Assembly: GCA_001586965.3 (NCBI GenBank)
Contig: LUCW03001566.1
Coordinates: forward strand, 1 to 45,888
Direction: 5' to 3'
Source: Sphaeroforma sirkka
Taxonomy: Eukaryota > Opisthokonta > Ichthyosporea > Ichthyophonida
Length of the DNA stretch: 45,888 nucleotides
Position 1 is the stretch's first letter; each line of letters begins with the position of its first letter. This document shows positions 34,408 to 43,145 of this stretch, in pieces. The position numbers and the translations under genes are program-made. The notes under the pieces are model-generated. The model did no database searches and was not told the origin of the DNA. It saw nothing but the letters and a program-made list of their open reading frames with translations.

Positions 34408-34928
34408 AGTATGTATGTATGTATGTATAATGTTTTTATGTATGTATAAGTATACGTATATATATAATATGAGCGAATATGACATAATATATATCGGATG
34501 CTTCAATCTCTATACTCTCCGTGTCCGTTCGGGGAAACGACATCTCCTACCACATAGTAAGCATACACGAGTCACTAGCACAGTCGTCGAGCGGGTTATT
34601 CGTACGTGTGTGAAGCTTACTACCACTTTCCGACAACTATATAGATAATACAATATAGATTTGCAACAACAACATAAGACTCTAGAATAGAATATACGTT
34701 TAAGAAAAATAGACGCGTGGTGTATGCTATCTATTAAATCTCTCACGCATGCATTGAGAAACAAAATGCTGCAGCGCAACGATGATTAAAAAGCTATAGG
34801 TACATACGTTTACGTATACAACAGGTGCTTTGATCTGCAGCGGACACCGGTTTCATATACAGCATAGCTACAAGCATCCACACGACGAGCGACCTCAAGA
34901 CGAGGCCACTTTTCGCACAAGCCAGCAT
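13720..34928 (-). CDS. Giant secreted multidomain protein with about 64 SdrD-B/Cna-B-like domains (frame interrupted)
   Basis: Whole gene model: exon 1 at 34928-34808, intron 34807-33460, exon 2 at 33459-13720, about 6,600 residues if the frame is continuous. It is predicted to be extracellular, on the strength of a signal peptide. The body consists of roughly 100-residue beta-sandwich domains, each with a G-[ST]-I-[SA]-G start, VTVTC, DGxYxF, CxYTVxxP and a DVxFxY end. This resembles SdrD-B, Cna-B and carboxypeptidase-regulatory-like families. Domains cycle in a four-type order. Ser/Pro-rich linkers occur near the N-terminus, at three internal sites and before the last domain. No transmembrane segment, LPxTG or GPI tail is seen; the protein ends '[10 protein letters not shown]'. 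A structural role in cell wall, matrix or adhesion is inferred. Single-nucleotide indels break the frame at several points, so it is either a pseudogene in part or a consensus artefact. Confidence 0.75.
13978..14090 (-). other. Ser/Pro-rich linker before the last domain
   Basis: Encodes repeated [18 protein letters not shown] units. This is a flexible, probably O-glycosylated spacer by analogy with other Ser/Pro linkers of extracellular proteins (inference). Confidence 0.8.
15286..18443 (-). CDS. Giant protein, array segment (continuous frame)
   Basis: One open frame through about two and a half near-identical modules, bounded by a 1-nt deletion near 15285 and a 2-nt insertion (extra 'at' in agatatatgg) near 18443. 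All four domain types occur in order, each with its Cys pair. The apparent Met at 18461 is internal and belongs to the shifted frame, so it is not a start. Confidence 0.85.
18444..23366 (-). pseudogene. Giant protein, array segment with many small indels
   Basis: Four more modules are recognisable but split over several frames. Visible changes relative to sister units: a 2-nt gain near 18710 (catcatcgtgtcaac), an 'aagcaagc' block near 18570 and 20992, two lost bases near 20288 (acagtgtgtacag), an extra c near 21413, and 'at' inserted near 21732. Near 22320-22350 and 22585-22680 the sequence alternates between type A and type B words. A missing c near 23366 returns to the upstream frame. The protein is intact between these points. 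See findings for the artefact-versus-decay question. Confidence 0.7.
23367..30184 (-). CDS. Giant protein, middle segment (continuous frame, about 2,270 residues)
   Basis: Longest uninterrupted stretch. Its 5' half has two diverged modules followed by a third, each with the type order [10 protein letters not shown] / TLSDFDK / TLSxxVTE / xIYE. Ser/Pro linkers ('[17 protein letters not shown]' near 29200-29256 and '[15 protein letters not shown]' near 27958-28015) separate the modules. From about 27,080 downward it enters the homogenised array, where the linker is reduced to 'YKVPAVISG'. Each domain carries one Cys after the third strand and one before 'YTV'. The upstream boundary is a 1-nt deletion at about 30184, so the first Met (30101) is internal and not a start. 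Confidence 0.88.
28620..29240 (-). repeat. Intragenic segmental duplication, copy 1
   Basis: Nearly identical to 29860-30478, offset 1239 bp (1238 bp past the deletion). It covers the end of one TLSxxV-type domain, a [11 protein letters not shown] domain and a TVELEDT-type domain plus linker. Confidence 0.85.
29860..30478 (-). repeat. Intragenic segmental duplication, copy 2
   Basis: Partner of 28620-29240. This copy lacks one C at about 30184 (gtactgaactcc versus gtactcgaactcc), the only frame-breaking difference seen between the two. Confidence 0.85.
30185..33459 (-). CDS. Giant protein, N-terminal segment of exon 2
   Basis: Begins at a predicted 3' splice site (33461-33460). After a short hydrophilic start it has a Ser/Thr/Pro-rich stretch (about 33258-33383, including '[12 protein letters not shown]'). 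A first domain '[12 protein letters not shown]' lacks both conserved cysteines. Eight diverged domains follow in two complete four-type modules, then a linker '[18 protein letters not shown]' near 30440-30495, then the start of the next module. One domain near 31,900 has an extra Cys pair ('[11 protein letters not shown]'). The frame is open up to a GTG at 33529, and the first in-frame ATG is at 33505, but the splice model explains the N-terminus better. The frame is lost at about 30184. Confidence 0.8.
33258..33383 (-). other. N-terminal Ser/Thr/Pro-rich region of the giant protein
   Basis: Encodes '[15 protein letters not shown]' and '[15 protein letters not shown]', a low-complexity extended region between the mature N-terminus and the first folded domain. 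Similar to the internal linkers, and probably flexible and glycosylated (inference). Confidence 0.75.
33878..34017. repeat. 73-bp tandem duplication
   Basis: Two copies of a segment starting acacgtaggccatacg (33878 and 33951), near-identical except for an extra 'ttagc' in copy 2. Each copy ends in the CA-rich start of the microsatellite, so replication slippage is the likely origin. Confidence 0.9.
33935..34445. repeat. Compound microsatellite in the predicted intron
   Basis: CA-rich (33935-34040), then TA/CATA-rich and pure (TA)n (about 34041-34270), a short (GT)n, a (GAATAT)n hexanucleotide run (about 34310-34345), another (TA)n (34355-34404) and (GTAT)n. All ORFs here are artefacts. Confidence 0.95.
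34808..34928 (-). CDS. Predicted exon 1 of the giant gene: signal peptide
   Basis: ATG at 34928-34926 opens a 40-codon frame with a classic secretion signal: a short n-region with Lys ('MLACAKSG'), an uninterrupted hydrophobic core ('[12 protein letters not shown]'), then 'KPVSAADQ' with a small-x-small cleavage site after VSA or SAA. The exon ends in phase 1 at a GTATGT donor, matching the phase of the acceptor at 33460. Without splicing the frame stops 4 codons later. The frame is also open upstream to an ATG at 35013-35015, but that start would bury the signal peptide. The link to exon 2 is inferred from splice phase, spacing and the need of an extracellular repeat protein for a signal peptide. 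Confidence 0.55.
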
Positions 34929-34982
34929 ATTGTTTGCTGCCCAAATATTCGGCGCAATAAAGGTCTGAGTATAGCTAGTCTG

Positions 34983-34989
34983 TATATAG
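34983..34989 (-). promoter_or_regulatory. Possible TATA-like element upstream of exon 1
   Basis: CTATATA on the minus strand, about 55 nt before the proposed start codon. AT-rich DNA makes chance matches likely. Confidence 0.2.
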
Positions 34990-37510
34990 CGAATGGTGAA
35001 ATTCCTTTTGATCAAGTCGAATGGAGGCTACCTGCGTTCGTAATAGGTTTTTTAACGAAGCAGCAAGCGCGTAAGTCGATTGTCATAGAATGCCCAGTAA
35101 GGTAAAATGATGTATGGTTTTGTGAGAACTTGCAACACGGTTGGTTTAGGTTGATGGTTCACATTCACACTCACTTGTACATTTGAAATAAATATAGAGT
35201 ACTTTACTGAACACATAAATCACCTGTCGTTTTTAATTTTTATAAACCAACCCAAAATAAAATGTGATATTTTTTTTTAAAATAAAAGACAAATTCATAA
35301 AAATAGAATGTAGATTTTTTATTATTAATTATTCGATTTAAAAGAAGTATAAAGCGTTCACGTTCAACTTTTTCTTCTAAAAACAAAATTGTTTTTACCC
35401 CATTTCTTAATGGATTGAGGTTATGACTGAGGGTGGTTGGGAGTATAGGCTGCGAATCAAATAGGCCGCACGGTAAAAAAATTGGTTTTTTTTTTACACA
35501 AAAATCTCATAATTGCTAATTTTATCACTGAATGCGTATGCTTGGGAGTTGGAACTTGAAACCTTGGGCTTGAAGTCCCTTCCAGAATCCAGACTATACT
35601 GACGGGTTTTTGTCCTATTTGAGCAAATAAAGTAGTGCGTTTTGAAAACTTTTTCTTTTTAAAAAACGGATTTCTTCTATGAACTGTGCGAGAGCCGGGG
35701 CCCGAGAGGCGCGAACTTGGAAAAGGCGACCAAACAAAAGCTTTCAAGAAGTTTCCAGTCGTCGATGGCATGCCTTGATGTCACTGATGTTAGAGGACAG
35801 AGAGAAATTATTTCAAACCTCCTTTTTTGTCTACCACTTATTTACTATGGGACTGGAAACATTTACAGTATGTAGTATGTACCCCAGAATATATTTTAGG
35901 CCCCTGCTGTATGAATTCAAGTGTGCTACGTGTGCTCCGCTATACTCTCACACAAGAAGGGAAGTGGATTATGTTATTTAGAAGTAGCAAGTATTTTTAT
36001 GTTATGTATTTTTTTAAATATTAATTGTTCTGAGTGCGGAATACAAGGAAGTCGGGGATATTGCCTATCAAGTATCAAGTGATAGATGCGTGCCGCCAAC
36101 AACTGAGCCAAAGATTACGCCATCAGTTGAACCACAAATTAGACCAAGGTCGATGTTTGAAGGTTTTAACACCACTACCTACTATTAGAGAGAGAGAGTA
36201 TGTAGTGAATGTACCTCTCTAGAGAGAAAGAGCTACAGGGCCCCTAAGGCCCAAGCCCTACCAGCCTGATTATTGTCTACCTCTTTTTTGTCCAAATTAT
36301 GGCCTGACATGGTCCCTGGACAAAGAGGTTTGACTGTGCTGTACTGCTGTATTTTAATATATATTTTTAAAACCAAAGCAATAAAAACAAGGACCTCTTC
36401 GGGCCTTTCCAGATAAATATGTTCACCAACGATACGGAGGGAAAAGGCGATATATCAGGCATATTATTGGACCGTAGACATCTAGCTTATTAGAATGGTA
36501 TGTATGTTCGTAACTTTGTTTTCTTTTTTTTACAAAACAAGATCAAACACCTCATAAATAAATATATGAAGGCTATGCCCATCAGTTGTGACTTGTCTTT
36601 AAAATACGACTTTATTTTTAAAATTTTAATAAAAAGTGACTGTGAGACGACACTCAAGTACTCGACACTCGACACTCCGACACTATGTGTGTCTTCTTTT
36701 TTCTTTGTTTTAGAAATAAGAATACTAGAGTACCATATCGTAATTCGTAGCCCTCTCTACTGACTAATGTGAGGGCTACTCCAAAAATTTTGTCATATAT
36801 ATTTTATGTGCTGTTTTTTAATTACTCTTTACTTTCTCTGAGGAAACTATAAAAAAAACATGGTTTTTTAGATATCATTTTAAAAACGGACTATTATCAG
36901 TAGGCTACATACGATTATTTATTTATTTATTTTATTTAAACAAATTATTTTTAACGAAATAGAGAGAGAACCTCCTTTTTAGTTTTTGGGGCCTTTTTTC
37001 TCACCCAGAGAAGGATGTACCTCATCCATCGAATATCTATTGGTTGAAAAATAACAACAACTGACCTGTGGTTCACTCTGGAGTTACAGTGAATAATAAT
37101 AAAAATGAAGGAACGTAATCGACGTTATCGAACTCAGAACACTTTTGTCTTTCACTTTTTTTTTTAAATGTTTCTTGACACCGAGGACTGTCTAAACAAC
37201 ACCCGTCACTATAAAACTATTAACGCCCGAGCCCGTGTCTAAACTCCAAAGCCGTATCCGTGCAAAGGTAGGGTCGATATTTATGGACCCATGTAAGGCG
37301 ACTTTGGCCCAAGTACCGAACTATTAAAAGCTTGTACATTGATACAACAGTCAAGTATCAGTTTTCGGTACATAATCTACACCTATCACTTGAAATAGAA
37401 TACAGCGCCTCAGACTAGAGAGAGCCAATGTTCTGTTAACCCTGCGAGCTTGAATTCGTGGATCCATACTTCTAAATATTATTGTGACAATATATAAAAA
37501 CATATCGTTT
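34990..37510. other. Unassigned AT-rich region
   Basis: No recognisable gene. Short open frames (34830-35105, 35679-35981 and 36034-36222 on +; 35457-35771 on -) have no known motif. Long T and A runs are frequent. A perfect 12-bp palindrome ctctctagagag lies at 36215-36226 next to a short (GA)n. Exons of an unrecognised gene cannot be excluded. Confidence 0.4.
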
Positions 37511-37828
37511 CATAGCGTTCTTCTAGATTTTGCAAGAGAAGGCTATGTATGATCGTGCAGACGTGCACTTAGTTCAAGAATGTTGAATTTTGTTTTGTCC
37601 CGCTCTGCTTGTAAAGTTTCATAGCCTTCTAAATTATTCAAGAGAAGGCTATGTATGATCGTGCAGACGTGCACTTAGTTCAAGAATGTTGAATTTTGTT
37701 TTGTCCTGCTCTGCTTTAAAGTTTCATAGCCTTCTAAATTATTCAAGAGAAGGCTATGTGTGATCGTGCAGACGTGCACTGTAGTTCAACAATGTTGAAT
37801 TTTGTTTTGTCCCGTTCTGTTTGTAAAT
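37511..37828. repeat. Threefold 105-109-bp tandem repeat with hairpin
   Basis: Units start at 37511, 37620 and 37725 (catagc...) and share 'ggctatgt.tgatcgtgcag', 'acgtgcact' and 'gttgaattttgttttgtcc'. Units 2 and 3 begin with a perfect 11-bp inverted repeat, catagccttct (37620-37630) and agaaggctatg (37643-37653), with a 12-nt loop. Unit 1 has a degenerate left arm. A second short dyad, gtgca...tgcac, follows in each unit. Confidence 0.9.
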
Positions 37829-39308
37829 TTCAGGTCCAAGGGATTTTGTCCTGTTCTGTGATTTCATTAACCGCAATAGAGCATCAATTCAAAACAATTT
37901 CACTCGGTTCATATATTTTACTCATGGCTCGGGCGTTACTAACTTTATAGCGGCGGGTGTCGTATAGACACAGTCTGAGTGCCTGACACTGCTAAGCTCA
38001 GAAGTTTAACGCAAATACAATTTTATTCTCAATTTTAACCGTTATAATGGTTATAATGTGATCAGAAGAGTCTACCTAAATTCTCTTATAGGACTGGTTC
38101 ACATGGTAAAAATGGTATACAGTAAAATATTTAGACCCAAAAGGTGTACCTATAAATTAACAATGGACCGCATGTATATAACGTGAACGTATATTTATTC
38201 TTTTTTAACGGAAACCGGTTTGAAGTTAGCCTGGCAGCCGCAAGTGTACAGTTTATTTACACACATTCACAATCACACAGACGGTCAGACACACATACTC
38301 GACTGCTCAGTTCACACTTCTCACTACACAGTGCACAATTGCACACTCAAGTCCAAGACGGTCATTGATTTATTTATTTATTTAAAAAATCTCATTCCGT
38401 TGTTGGAGTACGGAATAAAAGTTGAGCGTAAACGGGATTTTTTTTCTTTGTAAAACATTAAAACGGTTATATTGTGATGAAGGGCGTACCTGTTATTTTC
38501 ATAGGATCAGTATGAATACCAAAATCCCTACACACTCCGATACAAAGTGCACGATACAAAGTTCATACAAAGTGTACCTAAACATAATAGAATACAAGTT
38601 GAACGTAAACGTATATTTATTCGATTTATAAAACATTATCATCAGATTTGTGTGGAATTAACTAATATGTGGATGTCTGCGACTCCGGCACTTCATAAAA
38701 AATAATTAAAATTAAAAGCATCGGATTATTTGATAAAAAAATGTTTTTTTAACTGTACTTGACCTACAGCCTATCAGAATTCAGATCCGTCAAGATAAAA
38801 CTGTTAATTTATCTTCTTGCCAAGCCTTAGGAGTCAGGACTCAGGACTCGGAACTCTCAGCCTCAGGTCTCAGTTCTCACAGGCTCCATGATGATGATGA
38901 GTCCAAGGAAGGGGACACAGGCTCACTTTGTTTTGTTTTTGTTTCTAAATCTTGTTTTTATGTATTTATTTTTAAAAACATAAATGAATATAACAGGCAA
39001 CACCGCCACAGGGGCCAGGGGAGGCCAGGACTGAGGCTCATAGCCCTCACTGTCCTGATATCCGAGTGCCCTGACTCCTCCTCAGTCCTCAGTCCTCAGT
39101 CCTCTGTACTCAGTCCTCAGTCACAGCCAGTTAGTCACAGCCCAGAGTCCCACAGACGGGGAGCAGGGCCTCAGGCTCAAACACGAGAGCTTATACACAA
39201 GTGTTTAGTTGTTCAATGCTCAGTGTTCAAAACATCAGAATTTAGAAGTCAGTGACTTCAGTCGGTTCTATTTTGTAAAACCCGGTATAGCTTGCCGGTT
39301 CTACCGCT
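37829..39308. other. Unassigned region with simple-sequence patches
   Basis: No gene recognised. Loosely related segments containing 'cgtatatttattc' occur near 38185 and 38609, and a related 'gttgagcgtaaacggga' near 38420. CTCAGT/GGACTCA-rich patches lie at about 38826-38880 and 39060-39150, with (tcagtcc)n near 39080-39120. Confidence 0.4.
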
Positions 39309-39341
39309 AATATTTCTGATGGCTCTAATATCAGAAATATT
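39309..39341. other. Perfect 12-bp inverted repeat (hairpin)
   Basis: aatatttctgat at 39309-39320 pairs with atcagaaatatt at 39330-39341 across a 9-nt loop. Role unknown. Confidence 0.6.
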
Positions 39342-39961
39342 CCGATCCTAATTCCGAAAACTCAGTATTTGATTGTGCTGGGTTTTGGGATCTTGATTGG
39401 CTTTTTTGAAAATCTGGTCCCTAGATGCTACAAACGTCTTTATCGGCAATATAAGGTTAATCAGATCACAAGTAGGCGATAAGATCTCAGTTCCTTATAT
39501 GAACAAGCCACTCAGGTTGAAAGAATATCCCAAGTGGCCACGAAACAACAGAGTTTGTGTCTGTCGAAAAAGGTCTCTTCGCGAGCAATAACGTGCCCTT
39601 GGTGTAATACATATCACAGGTGCAAGAGTTGTTAACGTCACAAGGGGTCATACATACCATAGAAAATAAATCGCATGATTGACTGGCTACTGCCAAGATC
39701 CAATCGGTGATAGTTAACAATCTCTCAACGTACTCCTCTCATACAAGGGAATGCACTATACCTTTATTGAAGAATAGCTTAAATATATCTCTGTGGGTTT
39801 ACATCTATTCAAATTCGATCAGAAACTCTGATAGAAATTAGGGTTCCAAAACCCTAGTTAAATTAGCTAGGTTTGACGCCGTCTCCACAGATACACCCTA
39901 AATGAACCCTGTTGAGTGTATCTGATCACACCCCTCTCAAACTGAAGCGCGAACTTCGGAG
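39342..39961. other. Unassigned flank of the right LTR
   Basis: No recognised gene. A minus-strand frame at 39487-39720 is open but has no known motif. Confidence 0.35.
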
Positions 39962-40555
39962 TGTAAACTTCGATGGAAATTACTAGGTTTCAAACTATAT
40001 TAAACTAAAATACAATTTAGTCAGTTAGGATTTAGCAGTGGTAGCTTGTGTAAGAATGATCGGGACTGTCTCTTGTTAAGAGCCTAAATATCCTCGATCA
40101 CACAGGGCGTACCTCTAGCTGTTCTTTATTGAATAATTTTCACTAGAAGTACTAAATGTTCATGACCACTTGCCTAATTTGTAAATAGACATAATAACGT
40201 AAGTCACGTTAATACATTAGCTGATATAAATAAAGTTCCATCTGAAGAAAAGTTAAAAAAAGAAAAAGACTTATTGGATTTTGGAGATTGGCGGGAGGAC
40301 CAAAATCAATAAGTAGTAGTTCGGAGATTATAAAATTTAGTTTATAATATCCTACATCTACTAATGTCTCAAATAGGTCCAAGTAGATGAGTCATACCAA
40401 ATACTCAGGCTATTGGAGCCATTAAAGTGAATTTAGAACACTTTGGAAATATTGGAAAAAGAGCTTGTACTAATTATTTAAAATACAAATAAAAACCAAT
40501 GTATTATCTCAATTGATCTTGATATTTTAGACTGACCGGAGGCCGTATTTCTACA
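39962..40555 (-). repeat. 3' LTR of the right Ty3/gypsy-like element
   Basis: 594 bp, almost identical to 1480-2074 in inverted orientation, with TG...CA ends (first base 40555, last base 39962 on the minus strand). It follows the integrase ORF and a polypurine tract (40556-40564), so it is the 3' LTR. The 5' LTR is absent, so insertion age and target duplication cannot be judged. Confidence 0.92.
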
Positions 40556-40564
40556 TAGCCCCCA
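40556..40564 (-). other. Polypurine tract of the right element
   Basis: tgggggcta on the minus strand, directly before the LTR, identical to the left copy. Confidence 0.7.
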
Positions 40565-40682
40565 GTAGCTTTTAGAACTACGAACGTACGTTAAGATACG
40601 ATCTAGTTGGTAAAGCGAAAACCAAAGTAAAAACGGTTTCGGTCATGACTTATCGAGTAAGTATGTGCCTATATGTACGAGT

Positions 40683-41792
40683 TCAAGACTCATGTTGTAC
40701 TCTATTTCGTTTAGTATTTGGTCCAGTAACCATTTCCGATGTAGGCGCCTTACGTTTATTATTTGGTAAGGTAATAGCCAAAGGCTGTTCTTCATTAGTA
40801 AGTAAGTTTGAACACTTTTCTGCACTGTTGGTAAGCAGATCAGAAAGTTTAGTCACGTAGGAAGTAGGTGGCAAATAGGGAATTTCAGATCCGTCAGGGT
40901 TTGTAGTCACCTGAGGAAACCCTTTTTGTTTATCTCGTGTGTTCTTATGTAAACGCTTATTCCATTTCTTATTAAAGATACGAAGAAAGTCGCGAGATTC
41001 ACGAAATGCATCGGAGGTTAGCCAAGCTACTGTCCCATCCATGAAACGGGTCTTGTAGTAAGTGTAACCGTCTTCGGATGTTTTGTCAATTATATCTTTG
41101 ACTTGTGACTCCATAACTGGTACATCAGAATCAAATGAGCGAGCGAATGAGAGTTCGGAGGTAGGGATACGGTGAGTGCCTAGATTGGTTGCGCTAGTAC
41201 CATCAATGTTATTCACTTCGTAAGTATCACTCTTCTCATCATGGTAGGAAATAACAAAAGGTCCTATCGTCTTAGAAGAGAGTTCGGTAACGTTGGCGTT
41301 TCGATTTATAATGTTAACGTAATCGCCGACTTTGAACTGAACAATGTTCTTAGTGTTATTCCATCGGTCATACGCTTTAAGTAGGACGCGATTCTTGTGC
41401 TCGAGTAAACAGGGGTAAACAACGTTCTGCATATGCTCGATCTTTTGAAGCCACGGGGTAGCGTGTTTCTCGGGCGCAGTTTTATCAAACGTTGCTTGTA
41501 ATTCACTATAGCGGCCAAAGAAATAGTGAAACGGGAGTGTTCCAGTTTGAGGATTCATGCAGTTATTCATTTGAGTCTGAACCCATTTCAAATGATAAGG
41601 CCACATATCCTCAACGTCGTCTAGTGCGGTACGCAAGAGTTTCTTAAGTTCTCTATGACGTGTCTCATTTGCACCCTGCGTTTGAGGTTTGTAAGGAACA
41701 CCACGCCTATGGGTCATGCCTGATACGAGTATAAGTGCCTCCATTACGTCGGTACAAAACTCACTACCGTTATCAGAACATAGTACTCGGGG
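40683..41792 (-). pseudogene. Integrase core (C-terminal half) and chromodomain-like tail
   Basis: Second part of the integrase, in the frame entered by a -1 shift at 41789-41795. It reads SDNGSEF (second catalytic Asp), then 'VPYKPQTQGANETRHRELKK' with the catalytic Glu in 'GANETRH'. 'VGDYVNII' and 'GPFVISYHDEKSDTY' form the DNA-binding C-terminal fold. Further on, 'MESQVKDIIDK', 'YYKTRFMDG' and 'RDFLRIFNKKW' match the spacing of a chromodomain (VExIL...YLVKW.G...W....F), as in chromoviruses that target heterochromatin. The expected aromatic cage is not fully conserved, so this is tentative. The annotated Met (41744) is internal. The ORF ends at 40683 before the polypurine tract. Confidence 0.75.
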
Positions 41793-42424
41793 AAACCTAA
41801 GTCATTAAAGACGTGATAGCATAATTCTGCCACTGTTTGTGGACGTTTGTTCGGTATTGCATAAAGCAAGTTATAGCCCGAAGCCACACATAAGAAATGA
41901 CAGATATATACATCGCCAGTATGCTTGGATCGCGGGAGTTTAACCAAATCGACTATGACTCGGCGCATCGGTTGGTCTTCTGTCACACTTTTTAGGGGTG
42001 CCCAACCGTATCGCTTGATCTGGTTCTTTTCACAATCAGTACAGCGTCGGTATACTTCACGTATGGTTTCTTTCAGCGCCGGGTGATCAAGCCCTGCACG
42101 AATAGCCATTTTATAAGTATGCTCATATGCTCGATGCGTTAAATTATGTATAATTTTAACTCTACTTTCAAGCTCCTCTAAGTCAGTCAGATTCTGCGTA
42201 ACGCTGGCTGGATGAACCATAGTCCTGTTGGAAAGGGCAACCTCAGTATCAGGAGGGGTAGAGTCCTGAGATACATAATTGACAACATTGGATTGTTGAA
42301 GTATCTTCTTCAGTTGTTTCGCAACTCCTGGCTGTTCTTTAAGCAGCGCTTTAAGTAGTTGAGTGCGAGCTTCAGGTTCTCTTAGAGTTTTGAGTCTTTG
42401 ATCCATGGCCTTAGCTAGTTCCAT
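41744..42424 (-). pseudogene. Integrase N-terminal half (HHCC and core start)
   Basis: After an amphipathic, charged leader ('LKKILQQ'), the zinc-binding HHCC domain is visible as 'IIHNLTHRAYEH' and 'YRRCTDCEK'. The core then starts with 'MRRVIVDLVKLPRSKHTGD' (first catalytic Asp). The frame ends 'YYVLITVVSFVPT', but the true continuation (CSDNGSEF) is one nucleotide back at a TTTCCCC heptamer. The leading ATG at 42424 overlaps the end of the methyltransferase-like ORF by 14 nt near an A6 run, so polyprotein continuity there needs a +1 change. Confidence 0.8.
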
Positions 42425-43145
42425 GTTTTTTACGATCTAATGCCGTTTCAATCGGCATTACCTCGACTGCAATCTTGTTGGGTGCATGTGTTGTACGAGT
42501 CTTGAGCTTTTGTTCAAACTCTTTAGACTCCTCTAGTTTAGCTAAGAATTCGGTTGAGGGTTTCCACTTAGTGGTACCTGCAGGACCGATGCGACAAACA
42601 ATGGTGTGTTTCCAAGGCGTCTTCTTAATAGAATAGGATCCCTGATACAAGAACGTGTCGGTTTCACGGTCGACATAAATAGGTTCGTCTTGAATCATAT
42701 TAATTAAATCACGTATCCATGGGTCGGAGTTACGTAAGGGACAACACAGCGTAATGGTAGATTTAGTAATATTAACATAATTTAACAACTGTGCGATAAG
42801 TTGACAAGGTGGGTTAGCCCACGCATTATGCTTTGATAAGTCAAGCTGAAATGCATCACCTTTAGGATGAGTCAACGACCTATATTCAGAAACCTGTTTG
42901 TTATGTTCTGCAGCGAACATATCAACAGTAAATGGACCCCATCGTGATTGAGCGAGGTTAAACCATTTCTTATTTAGCATCCAATCGGTTGCTAATAACT
43001 CCTTGACTGTTTTCTGGTAGTCGGGCACAAGTCGAGAGAGCATGTCAGGAAGATGGTTATGTATTCCTGGTATGTGTGTTATATTAAAAGCGAACTTGGC
43101 AATAATGTCATGCCAGCGGCTCACCAACTGTGAATCAGGGTTCAT
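42411..43145 (-). CDS. RNase H tail plus methyltransferase-like (Dam-like) domain
   Basis: It starts within RNase H ('VSRWHDIIAKFAFNITHIPG', then 'HLPDMLSRLVPD' closing the domain). A second domain follows from about residue 68: 'WGPFTVDMFAAEHN', 'GDAFQLDLSKHNAWANPP', 'ITLCCPLRNSDPWIRDLI'. The order VD-F-A / DAF / NPP / hydrophobic strand / PW is that of the Dam-like domain known from DIRS and some gypsy-type polyproteins. The motif here is NPPC rather than NPPW/DPPY, so catalytic activity is doubtful. It sits between RNase H and integrase, an unusual place for an extra domain in an LTR element. Only the frames on either side are shifted; this ORF itself is intact. Confidence 0.6.
   Translation of the reverse strand: MNPDSQLVSRWHDIIAKFAFNITHIPGIHNHLPDMLSRLVPDYQKTVKELLATDWMLNKKWFNLAQSRWGPFTVDMFAAEHNKQVSEYRSLTHPKGDAFQLDLSKHNAWANPPCQLIAQLLNYVNITKSTITLCCPLRNSDPWIRDLINMIQDEPIYVDRETDTFLYQGSYSIKKTPWKHTIVCRIGPAGTTKWKPSTEFLAKLEESKEFEQKLKTRTTHAPNKIAVEVMPIETALDRKKHGTS

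Larger units (their letters stand above)
33460..34807 (-). other. Predicted intron 1 of the giant gene
   Basis: The 5' splice site is C|GTATGT at 34808/34807. The 3' splice site is CACAG|GC at 33460/33459. A branch-point-like TTACTAA (minus strand, 33489-33495) lies about 29 nt before the acceptor. Both junctions are phase 1, so the frame is preserved. An alternative donor (GTAAAC, 6 nt upstream) is also phase 1. The intron holds the second compound microsatellite and the 73-bp duplication. This is inference from signals; no transcript was available. Confidence 0.55.

Noticed and set aside
33966..34506. ORFs in the right microsatellite.
   Set aside because: Low-complexity repeat translation inside a predicted intron.
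36034..36222. Short plus-strand ORF as a gene.
   Set aside because: No domain, no neighbouring exon signals that I can support, and a length expected by chance.
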